In this document: positions 17,098 through 25,664 of the stretch, piece after piece
Layout: each line of letters begins with the position of its first letter
Position numbering within the stretch: the stretch's first letter is position 1
Assembly: GCA_951812305.1 (NCBI GenBank)
Contig: CATOSB010000002.1
Coordinates: 1,178,001 to 1,242,000, forward strand
DNA length: 64,000 nucleotides
From: an uncultured Paracoccaceae bacterium
GTDB taxonomy: Bacteria > Pseudomonadota > Alphaproteobacteria > Rhodobacterales > Rhodobacteraceae
Direction of reading: 5' to 3'
Position numbers and translations under genes: made by a program
Notes under the pieces: model-generated
Database searches by the model: none
The model's input: the letters and a program-made list of their open reading frames with translations, nothing else
What the model was told of the DNA's origin: nothing

Positions 17098-17491
17098 TAA
17101 GGGGCGCCACGCAGAGCCGATCGGCCCGTCCAAATGCGTCGTAACCCATCACGGTGCTGACGATCCGTTGCTCGCCGGCTTCCCCGACAGGTTCGATGCC
17201 TTTGTCGGCCACAAAGAGGCGCTGCAGGAATTGCCCGACGGCTGCGTCCACCTGCTGGCTTCCGCGCCCTGTCCGTTCCAGATGATCCGTTACGGCCAAA
17301 ACGTTTATGCCACGCAGTTCCACCCCGAAGCCGACGCAACCGAATTCGAAACACGCATCCGCATCTATCGGAACCACGGCTATTTCGACCCTTCAGAGGC
17401 AGACGATCTGATCGCCACCTGCCGTGCGGCGGATGTGACGGTGCCGGAGCGTATTCTCCGAAACTTCGTGAACCGCTACGGCGCGTCATAG
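17098..17491 (+). pseudogene. Class I glutamine amidotransferase, 3' part
   Basis: This is the C-terminal half of the amidotransferase begun at 15579. It contains the remaining catalytic residues in ATQFHPEAD (His and Glu of the Cys-His-Glu triad) and the preceding MIRYGQNVYA strand, as in GMP-synthase-like amidotransferases of about 240 residues. The upstream amino acids of this frame come from the IS630 end and are not native. The intact parent would be a free-standing GATase acting on an unknown substrate. Confidence 0.83.
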
Positions 17492-17811
17492 TCCGTTCCC
17501 CACATCGAAATCTTCGAAGAGACTTCGGCAAAGCGCTTGCATTGGCAGAACGACAGGACAGCGACCGGCCTGGAGAGCGCTATGAAAGGCAGAAATCTGT
17601 GGCGTGGTTGCGACAAAACGCTAGCGTTCAGGCATGTGATAACGTTGCAAAAGCGCGCTCCTGGGGGAGGTCGCTGCCCGAGACAAGCTCGGGCGGGCAA
17701 GACGGAACGTGGTCGCGAGAACTGGAAGTTGAGGCGATTGGCGGGAGGGGCGGAATTTGCCGAGGTCTCTTTTTAAAGAAAGCGCGCCGCCGACACCGTA
17801 GGTCAACTTTG
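17492..17811. other. 320 bp intergenic region with no supported gene
   Basis: The region lies between the 3' ends of the amidotransferase fragment and the oxidase gene, which converge. Open frames here have no recognisable content or ribosome site. One small imperfect hairpin (GCTGCCCGAG ... CTCGGGCGGGC, about 17672-17695) could end transcription from one or both sides. Confidence 0.5.
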
Positions 17812-20250
17812 TCAGACCTTCACACGCTCCGATTTAGGATCGTACATCGGTTTAAGGCTCGCTTCCGCCTCAACTCTCGTCCCGGCAACTTCGATTTCGA
17901 AACCAGACGCCAGAACTTCGGCGGCTGTTTCGCCTTCACACGGCACATATCCCATGCCAATCGCCGCGCCGAGCGTGTGGCCGTAGTTACCTGAGGACAA
18001 ATACCCGACGAACTCGCCATCGCGAATGAGCGCTTCGTTATGGAACAGCAGCGGCTCGGGGTCTGTCAGTTTGAACTGCAACAGCCGCGCCGACAGCCCG
18101 GTTTCCTTTTTCTTCAGCACTGCATTGCGGCCAATGAAATCCGGCTTGTCCGTCTTTACCGCAAAGCCCAGCCCAGCCTCCAGCACATGATCCTCACAGG
18201 TGATGTCATGCCCGAAATGGCGGAAGCCTTTCTCGATGCGGCAGCTGTCCATCATATGCATGCCACACAGTTTCGCGCCCATGCCGCGCCCCTCTTCCCA
18301 GAGGGTTTCAAACACGTGGCCAGCCATGTCGGCGGAGACATAGATCTCCCAGCCAAGTTCGCCGACATAGGTCACGCGATGCACCCGCGCCAACCCCATG
18401 CCGATTTCGATTTCCTGCGCGGTGCCGAAAGGGTTCACATTGTTGGAAAAATCCGCTGGCGAGACAGCTTGTAAGAGCTGACGAGCGTTTGGACCCATCA
18501 CCGCCAATACACCCTCGCCCGCTGTCACATCCGTGATCACCACACGGAAATCGCCGCGATGGCGCTCCATCCATGTCTGATCCGCCAGCCGTGTCGCTGC
18601 AGGCGTCACCACAAGATAGGCGGTTTCTGACAGCCGCGTGACCGTCACATCGGCCTCGATCCCCGCGCGATCGTTCAGGAATTGGGTATAAACGATTTTG
18701 CCTGCCGGCACGTCATATTGCCCGCCCGCGATATGGTTCAGGAAGGCGCAAGCGTCGGGTCCGTCGACACGAATTTTGCCGAAACTCGACATGTCGTAAA
18801 TGCCGATATTCTCGCGAACTGCCTTGTGCTCGCGCGCGGAATTCTCAAACCAGTTCTGGCGGCCCCAGCTGTATTCATACGCGCGTTCCTGCCCCGCGTC
18901 GGCGAACCAGTTCGCCCGCTCCCAGCCAGCGATTTCACCCATCACCGCGCCTTCAGCCAGCAGGTGCTGATGAAACGGCGTGCGTCGAACCCCGCGTGCA
19001 GTGGCTTTCCGGCGGTAAGGGAAATGATCGGCGTAGAGGAGACCCAGCGTCTCGGTTGAGCGTTCCATCAGATAGTGCTTGTTGCCCTGAAACGGCTGCA
19101 TCCTGCTGATGTCGACGTCACCCAGATCGAACGGTTTCTCGCCGGTCTCCATCCACGCCGCCAGCGCCATGCCCGCGCCGCCCGCCGATTGTATGCCGAC
19201 AGAGTTGAACCCGGCAGCAACCCAGACATTGTCCATCTCAGGGCATAAGCCCAGATGATAGGCGTCATCCGGCGTGAAGCTTTCGGGGCCGTTGAAGAAC
19301 GTGTGAATCCCGGCCTCGGCCAGCATCGGCATTCGTTCCACCGCCGCCTCAAGGATCGGCTCGAAATGGTCGAAATCCTCGGGCAACTGATCAAACTCAA
19401 ACCCTTCGGGGATCGGCCCCCACGGCTTGCTGACCGGCTCAAAGGCACCTAGCAGCATTTTCCCTGCATCTTCCTTGTAATAGGCGCATTCATCGGGCAC
19501 CCGCAGCACCGGCAATTGCGTCAGGCCGGGGATCGCCTCGGTCACGATATAGAAATGCTCGCAGGCCTGCAGCGGCACATTCGTGTTCAACATCCGCCCG
19601 ACATCATGCCCCCACATGCCGCCGCAATTGACGACGTGTTCGCAAGTGATATGGCCGATTTCGCCTTTGGCATCGGCCCAATCAACGCCGGTGATGCGGC
19701 GACCATCCCGCGTGACGCCTGTTGCCTTGGTCCGCTCTTTCACCACGGCCCCGCGTTTACGCGCGCCTTTGGCCAGCGCCAGCGCGATGTTGGCCGGATC
19801 ACCCTGCCCGTCGAGCGGCAACCAGACACCCGCCTTCACATCGCCGACGTTCAGATGCTCGTATTTCGATTTAACTTCGTTGGCCGAAATTTCCTCGACC
19901 TCGACCCCAAACGCGCGCGCCATGCTGGCCTGTCGATAGATCTCTTCTTTGCGTTCATCGGTCAGCGCCACTGTGATCGAGCCACAACGCTTGAACCCTG
20001 TCGCCTGCCCGGTTTCTTCTTCCAGTGATCCGTAAAGCTCCTGCGAATATTTCGCGAGTTTCGTCATGTTCGCTGTCGCCCGGAGCTGTGCGATTAACCC
20101 GGCGGCGTGCCAAGTGGTGCCAGAGGTCAGCTGCTTGCGCTCCAGCAAGACAACATCTGTCCAGCCCTGTTTCGTCAGGTGATAAGCCACCGAACAACCA
20201 ACCACACCGCCGCCGATGATGACGACGCGGGCTTTTTCAGGAACGCTCAT
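17812..20250 (-). CDS. Dimethylglycine/sarcosine dehydrogenase-like FAD oxidase fused to GcvT domain, paralogue 1
   Basis: The 812-residue two-domain protein has an N-terminal DAO-type FAD domain with VVIIGGGVVGCSVAYHL at residues 9-25 and the TSGTTWHAAG segment near 43. In dimethylglycine dehydrogenase relatives this histidine region carries covalent FAD. From about residue 430 a GcvT-like folate domain follows (GIYDMSSFGKIRV, VTYVGELGWEIYV, CRIEKGFRHFGHD). It would oxidise an N-methylated glycine-type substrate and pass the one-carbon unit to tetrahydrofolate. Its ATG overlaps the TGA of the homocysteine methyltransferase gene. The substrate is not determined by the sequence. Confidence 0.87.
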   Translation of the reverse strand: MSVPEKARVVIIGGGVVGCSVAYHLTKQGWTDVVLLERKQLTSGTTWHAAGLIAQLRATANMTKLAKYSQELYGSLEEETGQATGFKRCGSITVALTDERKEEIYRQASMARAFGVEVEEISANEVKSKYEHLNVGDVKAGVWLPLDGQGDPANIALALAKGARKRGAVVKERTKATGVTRDGRRITGVDWADAKGEIGHITCEHVVNCGGMWGHDVGRMLNTNVPLQACEHFYIVTEAIPGLTQLPVLRVPDECAYYKEDAGKMLLGAFEPVSKPWGPIPEGFEFDQLPEDFDHFEPILEAAVERMPMLAEAGIHTFFNGPESFTPDDAYHLGLCPEMDNVWVAAGFNSVGIQSAGGAGMALAAWMETGEKPFDLGDVDISRMQPFQGNKHYLMERSTETLGLLYADHFPYRRKATARGVRRTPFHQHLLAEGAVMGEIAGWERANWFADAGQERAYEYSWGRQNWFENSAREHKAVRENIGIYDMSSFGKIRVDGPDACAFLNHIAGGQYDVPAGKIVYTQFLNDRAGIEADVTVTRLSETAYLVVTPAATRLADQTWMERHRGDFRVVITDVTAGEGVLAVMGPNARQLLQAVSPADFSNNVNPFGTAQEIEIGMGLARVHRVTYVGELGWEIYVSADMAGHVFETLWEEGRGMGAKLCGMHMMDSCRIEKGFRHFGHDITCEDHVLEAGLGFAVKTDKPDFIGRNAVLKKKETGLSARLLQFKLTDPEPLLFHNEALIRDGEFVGYLSSGNYGHTLGAAIGMGYVPCEGETAAEVLASGFEIEVAGTRVEAEASLKPMYDPKSERVKV

Positions 20251-21108
20251 CCCAGCCTCCGTTTCAATTCTGCGATATGGGCGGGTCCGATTTCACAGCA
20301 CCCGCCAATGATCGTCGCGCCGCCATCGGCCCAGCGCTCGGCAAAACCGGCATATCGCTCCGGCGTGATGTCCTCGCGCGCGCTCAGCGCATCGACCGTG
20401 GGCCGCTCGCCCAGAAACGCCTTGGTGATTTCCGTGAAACCGTTGGCATAGGCACCAAAGGGGCGGTCAAGGGAGCGAAGGACCGGCAGCACCTGATCAA
20501 CCGCTTCCGGGGCTGAACAGTTGGCCAGCACCGAATCCGGAATATACTTCGCAATCAGTGGCGCGAGGTCGGCGACCAATTCGCCAGAGCGGAGCTTGGT
20601 CCCGTCTTCATCGTCCACGGTCACGGCAATCCAGATCGGGTTGTCGCCTGCGGCCGCCAGCACGGCCTCTGCATGGGCAAGCGAAGCGACGGTTTCGGCG
20701 ATGAGGAAGTCAACGCCGCCAAGCGCTGCGATCTTTTCCTCATAAACGGGAATGGCCTCTTTCAACGCCGGGAAAAGGTCGGGTCGATAGGACGCCTTCA
20801 ATGGTCCGATCGATCCGGCAACTTGCCCGCTGCCATGCGCCTTGACCGCAGCTTTCGCCAATTCGACCGATTGCGACAGCAATGCCTCGAACTGATCTTC
20901 GAGCCCCGCAGGCTGAAGCCGGTCACGCAAAACGGCATAGCTGTTGGTCGTGGCGACGTCGGCACCGGCGGCAAAGAAATCGTCATGTACCGCACGCACC
21001 AGATGCGGATGATCCATCATGACCTGTGTCGACCACAACTGCGTCGGCGCGCCCGGCGCGCGCGATCAGCTCCTGCCCCATGCCGCCGTCAAGGATTGTG
21101 ATCGTCAT
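20247..21108 (-). pseudogene. Homocysteine S-methyltransferase family gene with an N-terminal frameshift
   Basis: The start (ATG 21108, MTITILDGGMGQELI) has the family's opening motif. The rest (TQLWSTQVMMDHP onward, with ATTNSYAV and the zinc-site motif GGCCEIGPAHI near the end) lies in a different frame. The shift occurs in the GC-rich stretch around 21045-21062 (GCGCGCCCGGCGCGCGCG), and the two frames join well if one base is dropped or two added. So it is either a damaged gene or a sequence error in a hard palindrome. The intact protein would be about 285 residues and move a methyl group to homocysteine. ATGA overlaps link it to LysE upstream and the oxidase downstream. Confidence 0.8.
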
Positions 21109-21731
21109 CTCGCGCCCTCGCGTTCCACATCTTTCAGCCCCAACAACACCGCCGCGCCGATCATCAGTGCGCCGGAAATGCGGTTGATCCAAACCCCGGA
21201 CAGGCGCTTCACACGCCCCAATGTCCGAACCGCCGCCCAACCCCAAAGCAGAAGGATCAATCCGTCAACAACCAGATAGGTGACGCCGAGAACCAAAAGC
21301 TGCGGCAATACCGGCGCGGTCGTGTCGATGAATTGCGGAAACAGCGCGCCGAAGAACACAACGGCGTAAGGGTTGGCCGAGGATGTCAGAAATCCCTGAC
21401 GAAAAAGCCGCCCGGACGCCGCCGCTGCCGGGCCGTCAGAGGCCTGCCGGGACAGCATCAGCCGCAAACCGATCCAGATCAGATAAGCCACGCCTGCCCA
21501 TTTGATCACCCAAAGCGCGTTGGCGGATGCGGCAATTACAGCCGTCAGGCCAAAAGCCGCTGCGGTCATCTGCAAGCTGTTGGCGCTCAGATCCCCGGCT
21601 ATGGTGGCCAGCGACCGCCGAAGCCCATGCCGCAGGCTGTTGGAAATGATCAGCAACTGGCTGGTATCGGGCGGCGTTGCGAAGAACACCGCCAAAACGC
21701 CCAGATAAAGAAGATAGGTCTCCAACGTCAT
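21105..21731 (-). CDS. LysE/RhtB-family exporter, paralogue 2
   Basis: The product of about 208 residues has six hydrophobic segments and the LysE/RhtB pattern: a start near FFATPPDTSQLLI (residues 16-28), then GDLSANSLQMTAAAFG, GVAYLIWIGLRLM near 70 and GFLTSSANPYAVVFFGALFPQF near 110. I chose ATG 21731 (MTLETYLL). Its stop overlaps the start of the methyltransferase gene. Such proteins export amino acids or related compounds; here the cargo may relate to the linked methyl-amine chemistry, which is inference. Confidence 0.87.
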   Translation of the reverse strand: MTLETYLLYLGVLAVFFATPPDTSQLLIISNSLRHGLRRSLATIAGDLSANSLQMTAAAFGLTAVIAASANALWVIKWAGVAYLIWIGLRLMLSRQASDGPAAAASGRLFRQGFLTSSANPYAVVFFGALFPQFIDTTAPVLPQLLVLGVTYLVVDGLILLLWGWAAVRTLGRVKRLSGVWINRISGALMIGAAVLLGLKDVEREGAR

Positions 21732-21802
21732 GATTGATACACCTGCCACAAAGCTAAGGGTGATCGTGAGCGGTCAGAATTTTCTGGAAAATTCTGCGCC
21801 CC

Positions 21803-21826
21803 AAAATATCTTCTTGAAGATATTTT
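21803..21826 (-). terminator. Intrinsic terminator between the two oxidase modules
   Basis: A 24-base near-perfect palindrome, AAAATATCTTC-TT-GAAGATATTTT, lies 9 bases past the stop of the second oxidase gene. It is AT-rich against a GC-rich background. It probably separates the upstream exporter/oxidase unit from the downstream one. Confidence 0.6.
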
Positions 21827-21834
21827 TTCGTCTC

Positions 21835-24285
21835 TCACGCCCGAAGCCTTTCATTTTTGGGGTCCCAAAGCGGTTGATCCGTTTGCACTGTTGCCTTGAA
21901 TCTGTGGCCGTATATCTCGACCTCCAGTTCCGTACCCTCTCCAGCCAGATCTGCCCGCACCATCGCCAGTCCGATACAGGCGTTCACGCGATAGCCCCAG
22001 CCGCCGGACGTGATCTCGCCGACCACATTGTCGCCAGACCAGATCGTCGACATATAGGGCGGGTCCTGATCACCGGCTTCGATCACCAGCGTGGCAAAAC
22101 GCTTCTTAACGCCCTGCTGCTGCTCATTCAGTAATGCCGCCTTGCCGGGGAAGTCGTTTGGTTTATCCAACTTCACGAACCGGTTCAGCCCGCCTTCGAG
22201 CAGCGAATAATCTGTCGACAGATCGCCCTTCCACGCGCGATAACCCTTTTCCAGCCGCAACCGGTCCAGCGCCCACATGCCAAACGGCGTCACGCCCGCT
22301 GCCAGCAGCGCATCCCAGATTGCCGGCGCGCTTTCCGGCGCGCAGTGAAGCTCCCAACCGAGTTCCCCGGCAAAGGAGACCCGCAGCAGCGCGCAGTCCT
22401 CGCCCGCAACCGTACCCTCGATGTTCGACGTCAGCCAGCCTCTCGACAGATCATGGCCTTGCGAAATTCCCAGGAGGATTTCCCGCGACTTTGGCCCCGT
22501 CACCAACAGGCATTCGACCTCTTTGGTGTGATCGCTCACTGCAATCCCGTCCGGCGCCTGCCGCCACAGGAATTCGGTGTCGTGCCATTGCGCACCTGCC
22601 GCAGTGATCAGCCCGATCTCGTCCTCGCCATGCACCATGCAGGACATCTCGGTCACGATCCGGCCACGGTCGTCGGCGAAATAGATCAATCCAACCCGGC
22701 CTACCGAAGGCAACCGACTGGCCGTCAGCCCGTCAACCCAGTCTTTCGCCCCCGGCCCTTCGACCTTGATCCGCGTGAACCCGGTGATCGGCAACATGCC
22801 CGCGTGATCGCGTACGGCTTCGCATTCTTCCTTGATACGCACTTCCCATGGCCCGTTCCGGTCCCATGTCTGCGTCGCATCGTGTGATGTATCGTCCCCC
22901 GGCTTGGCGTAGTAATTCGCCCGTTCCCAACCGTTATAAACCCCGAACACCGCGCCTTCGTCCTTCAGACGGGAATGCAGCGGCGACAGCTTCTTGTTGC
23001 GCCCAGCTTCCCATTCGTGATGCGGGAAATGCATAGCATATTCGTTGCCATAAACTTCCATGCCTTTGACATTGCAGTAATCCTGATCGGTGTAATCCGT
23101 GTAACGGCGCGGATCGAGCGACCAGCAATCCCACTCTGTCTGCCCCTCGGTGATCCACTCGGCGAGAATCTTGCCTGCACCGCCGCCCTGCGCGATGCCA
23201 AAGGTAAAGACACACGCCTCAAACGCATTCTTCACCCCCGGCATTGGCCCGATCAGCGGGTTGCCATCTGGCGTATAGGGGATCGGCCCGTTGATGATGC
23301 GTTCGACCCCGGCGCTGCCCGACAGCGGCACACGCTCCATCGCGTCGGCGACGATCTCCATGATCCGGTCGAGGTCATCTGGGTAGAGCTGAAAGCTGAA
23401 ATCATCCGGCATTTTGTCATCTGGCGTCATCCAATGGCCTTTACAGTTCGGCTCATAGGGGCCAATATTAAAGCCGTTCTTTTCCTGCCGCAGGTAATAG
23501 GACACGTCCACATCGCGGATCAAAGGCAGCTTGCCGCCCTTTTCCTTGGCGAAGGCTTCGACCTCGGCCACCTGTTCGGTCAGCACATATTGGTGGCTCA
23601 TGGTCATCATCGGCACAGTGCGCCCGCCATAGGGCTTGAACCAATCACTGACTTTTTGAGCATAATAGCCAGCCGCGTTGACCACGTAATCGCAGGCGAT
23701 GTCGCCCTTGTCAGTGTGCACGATCCAAGAACCATTGGGCTTCTGTGTGACCCCCGCTGCCGGGCAGAACCGCTCGATCCTTGCCCCCATGGACCGCGCG
23801 CCTTTCGCCAGCGCCTGGGTCAACTGTGCCGGGTCGATGTCACCATCGGTCGGGTCGTAAAGCACCGAATGCAGGTCATGCGTTTCCATGAACGGATACA
23901 TGGCGACGGCGTCGTCCATCGACAGCATCTCCATGTCGATGCCCTGATACCGACCCATGCCGCAGGCACGCTCGAATTCCATCGTGCGTTCACGCGAATG
24001 GCTCAGTCGAAGCGACCCGGTGACATGGTAATTCATCGGATAGTCAACTTCTTCGCCAAGCCCGCGATAAAGCTCGGTCGAGTACCGCTGTATGTTCATC
24101 ACCGCCCAACCGGTGGAAAAGGTCGGCACGTTGCCCGCCGCGTGCCACGTTGATCCGGCCGTCAGCTCGTTCTTTTCCAGAAGCACACAATCGGTCCACC
24201 CCGCCTTGGCGAGGTGATAAAGCGATGATGTCCCTACAGCGCCACCACCGATGATGACCACGCGGGCTGTTGTCGGAAATGCCAT
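21835..24285 (-). CDS. Dimethylglycine/sarcosine dehydrogenase-like FAD oxidase fused to GcvT domain, paralogue 2
   Basis: The 816-residue protein has the same plan as the oxidase at 17812 but is clearly diverged. The FAD-binding start is VVIIGGGAVGTSSLYHL at residues 8-24, with TAGSTWHAAGN near 43, and a GcvT-like C-terminal half contains GMLPITGFTRIKVEGP, SFAGELGWELHC and RLEKGYRAWKGDL. ATG 24285 follows AAGGAGAC. It sits 10 bases after a LysE-type exporter gene and is probably cotranscribed with it. Having two such oxidases, each with an exporter, suggests different N-methyl amino acid substrates. Confidence 0.87.
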   Translation of the reverse strand: MAFPTTARVVIIGGGAVGTSSLYHLAKAGWTDCVLLEKNELTAGSTWHAAGNVPTFSTGWAVMNIQRYSTELYRGLGEEVDYPMNYHVTGSLRLSHSRERTMEFERACGMGRYQGIDMEMLSMDDAVAMYPFMETHDLHSVLYDPTDGDIDPAQLTQALAKGARSMGARIERFCPAAGVTQKPNGSWIVHTDKGDIACDYVVNAAGYYAQKVSDWFKPYGGRTVPMMTMSHQYVLTEQVAEVEAFAKEKGGKLPLIRDVDVSYYLRQEKNGFNIGPYEPNCKGHWMTPDDKMPDDFSFQLYPDDLDRIMEIVADAMERVPLSGSAGVERIINGPIPYTPDGNPLIGPMPGVKNAFEACVFTFGIAQGGGAGKILAEWITEGQTEWDCWSLDPRRYTDYTDQDYCNVKGMEVYGNEYAMHFPHHEWEAGRNKKLSPLHSRLKDEGAVFGVYNGWERANYYAKPGDDTSHDATQTWDRNGPWEVRIKEECEAVRDHAGMLPITGFTRIKVEGPGAKDWVDGLTASRLPSVGRVGLIYFADDRGRIVTEMSCMVHGEDEIGLITAAGAQWHDTEFLWRQAPDGIAVSDHTKEVECLLVTGPKSREILLGISQGHDLSRGWLTSNIEGTVAGEDCALLRVSFAGELGWELHCAPESAPAIWDALLAAGVTPFGMWALDRLRLEKGYRAWKGDLSTDYSLLEGGLNRFVKLDKPNDFPGKAALLNEQQQGVKKRFATLVIEAGDQDPPYMSTIWSGDNVVGEITSGGWGYRVNACIGLAMVRADLAGEGTELEVEIYGHRFKATVQTDQPLWDPKNERLRA

Positions 24286-24295
24286 GTTAGTCTCC

Positions 24296-24919
24296 TTACT
24301 GAAGCGCCAGACGGGCCGCGAGCCCACCAAACAGAATGGCCGTTAATCGGTTGAGAATTTGGATATGGCCGCGCAGAGCGGTTCTAAGATGTCCGGCGAC
24401 CGTGCCAAGCGCCAAGCTGAACAAAAGCCCGTTGATCATGAAGATGAGCCCAAGCAACACGATCTGATGCCAGATCGGCCCAATCTCCGGGTCCGCAAAC
24501 TGCGGGATGAAGGCGAAGATGAACAGCCCGGTCTTGGGGTTCAGCACGTTGACCAGAAACCCCCGCCGAATCGCCGCGCCGGTTGTCAGCGCAGGCTCAG
24601 CGTCGTCTGTTGGCGGGTCCGCTGTCCAGGCCTTGTAGGCCATGAACACAAGATAACCCGCGCCGAGATATCGGATGGCGTCAAAAGCAACAGGATACGC
24701 CGCCAGAAGTGCGGAGACACCCGCCGCCGCCAATGTCAGATGCACGAGGATGCCGCAATTGATCCCGAGTGCCGCCGCGCGTCCGACCTGCGGGCCGCCG
24801 CGAATGCCGCTGGTGCTGACAAACAGGAAATCCGCACCGGGCGTGATATTTAGGAGCAACCCGGCAAGGATGAATGCCGCCAAAACAGCCGGGTCAAAAG
24901 ATAGAAGCGTTTCCAGCAT
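24296..24919 (-). CDS. LysE/RhtB-family exporter, paralogue 1
   Basis: This roughly 207-residue LysE-family membrane protein has the canonical N-terminal ITPGADFLFVSTSGIRGG segment (about residues 26-43), GINCGILVHLTLAAAG near 52 and the GFLVNVLNPKTGLFIFAF block near 120. Six hydrophobic segments are present. ATG 24919 is one option; a GTG nine bases upstream (24928) is another. It lies between a frameshifted XRE-cupin regulator and the second oxidase, and probably shares a transcript with both. Confidence 0.87.
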   Translation of the reverse strand: MLETLLSFDPAVLAAFILAGLLLNITPGADFLFVSTSGIRGGPQVGRAAALGINCGILVHLTLAAAGVSALLAAYPVAFDAIRYLGAGYLVFMAYKAWTADPPTDDAEPALTTGAAIRRGFLVNVLNPKTGLFIFAFIPQFADPEIGPIWHQIVLLGLIFMINGLLFSLALGTVAGHLRTALRGHIQILNRLTAILFGGLAARLALQ

Positions 24920-24998
24920 CGCCGCCACCTGCCCTAATAGACCGGGGGCGAAATGACCCAGACCGTCACGGCCGGGTCGTCATATGGGTTCGCCCATT

Positions 24999-25487
24999 TC
25001 AGTGTTTCATTTCGAATGCGAAGCTGTCGCCTTCCGCGACAGTGAATTTCTCGGCTCCAAGCCAGACATCCAACTTGCCGGATACGACAATTGCGACTTC
25101 TGCGGTGTCGCGGTTCACGCGCTCCATATTTGCCGAACCGGGGTGGAATGTTGAATGGATGACCTCGAAGGCGTCGGTCAGGTCCGGAGACAGAAGTTCC
25201 TCGAACAATCCCGGCACGCGTTCGCCAATGGCGCGGCGCGCATTTTTGCGCACTATGCGACCATCCTCCCTGTCCGGTGCGACAGGTGCGGAAAACAGCG
25301 AGACCGGAACGTCAAGCGCTTCGGCAAGTGACGTGTGGTCTTCAGGCGCAAGGGTCGAAATATCGCGTTCGACCTGACTCAGCCAACCGACAGAGCGGCC
25401 CAGCCGCGAGGACAATTCATCCAGCGTCAGCCCGCGCGATTTGCGCAAGCTTCGAAGATCGGCGCCAAGTGCACGCATATCGCCCAT
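24999..25487 (-). CDS. XRE-family regulator with cupin domain, C-terminus lost by frameshift
   Basis: The 162-residue product has an N-terminal helix-turn-helix (LRSLRKSRGLTLDELSSRLG then VGWLSQVERD) and a cupin domain from about residue 90. It stops after FEMKH, short of the last cupin strands. In another frame the sequence continues at once as LKWANPYDDPAVTVWVISP and ends PVY at 24934-24936, exactly what the family shows next. A one-base loss near 25001 therefore seems to have cut off about 20 residues. These regulators usually control neighbouring amine or amino acid genes, here the LysE/oxidase pair that follows. Confidence 0.83.
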   Translation of the reverse strand: MGDMRALGADLRSLRKSRGLTLDELSSRLGRSVGWLSQVERDISTLAPEDHTSLAEALDVPVSLFSAPVAPDREDGRIVRKNARRAIGERVPGLFEELLSPDLTDAFEVIHSTFHPGSANMERVNRDTAEVAIVVSGKLDVWLGAEKFTVAEGDSFAFEMKH

Positions 25488-25582
25488 GAAATTCCTCCCG
25501 GAATTTTCATGAATTCAGAGCATGAAAAAGTCAATGAAATTTTCATGCGTTCTTCTCGTTGGCAAATATGTCGGGGGAGTTT

Positions 25583-25601
25583 GAGGGGGCAGCGCCCCCT
25601 C
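25583..25601. repeat. Intergenic palindrome GAGGGGGCAGCGCCCCCTC
   Basis: A GC-rich stem lies between the regulator start and the pta stop. It may terminate pta transcription on the minus strand, but no good T-tract follows. It resembles the other short GC palindromes of the window without sharing their exact sequence. Confidence 0.5.
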
Positions 25602-25664
25602 ATCCACGCGCATCGCGCAATACCTGTGCGCGCAACAAGCGCGCTCATTTTGACAACGGAACAA

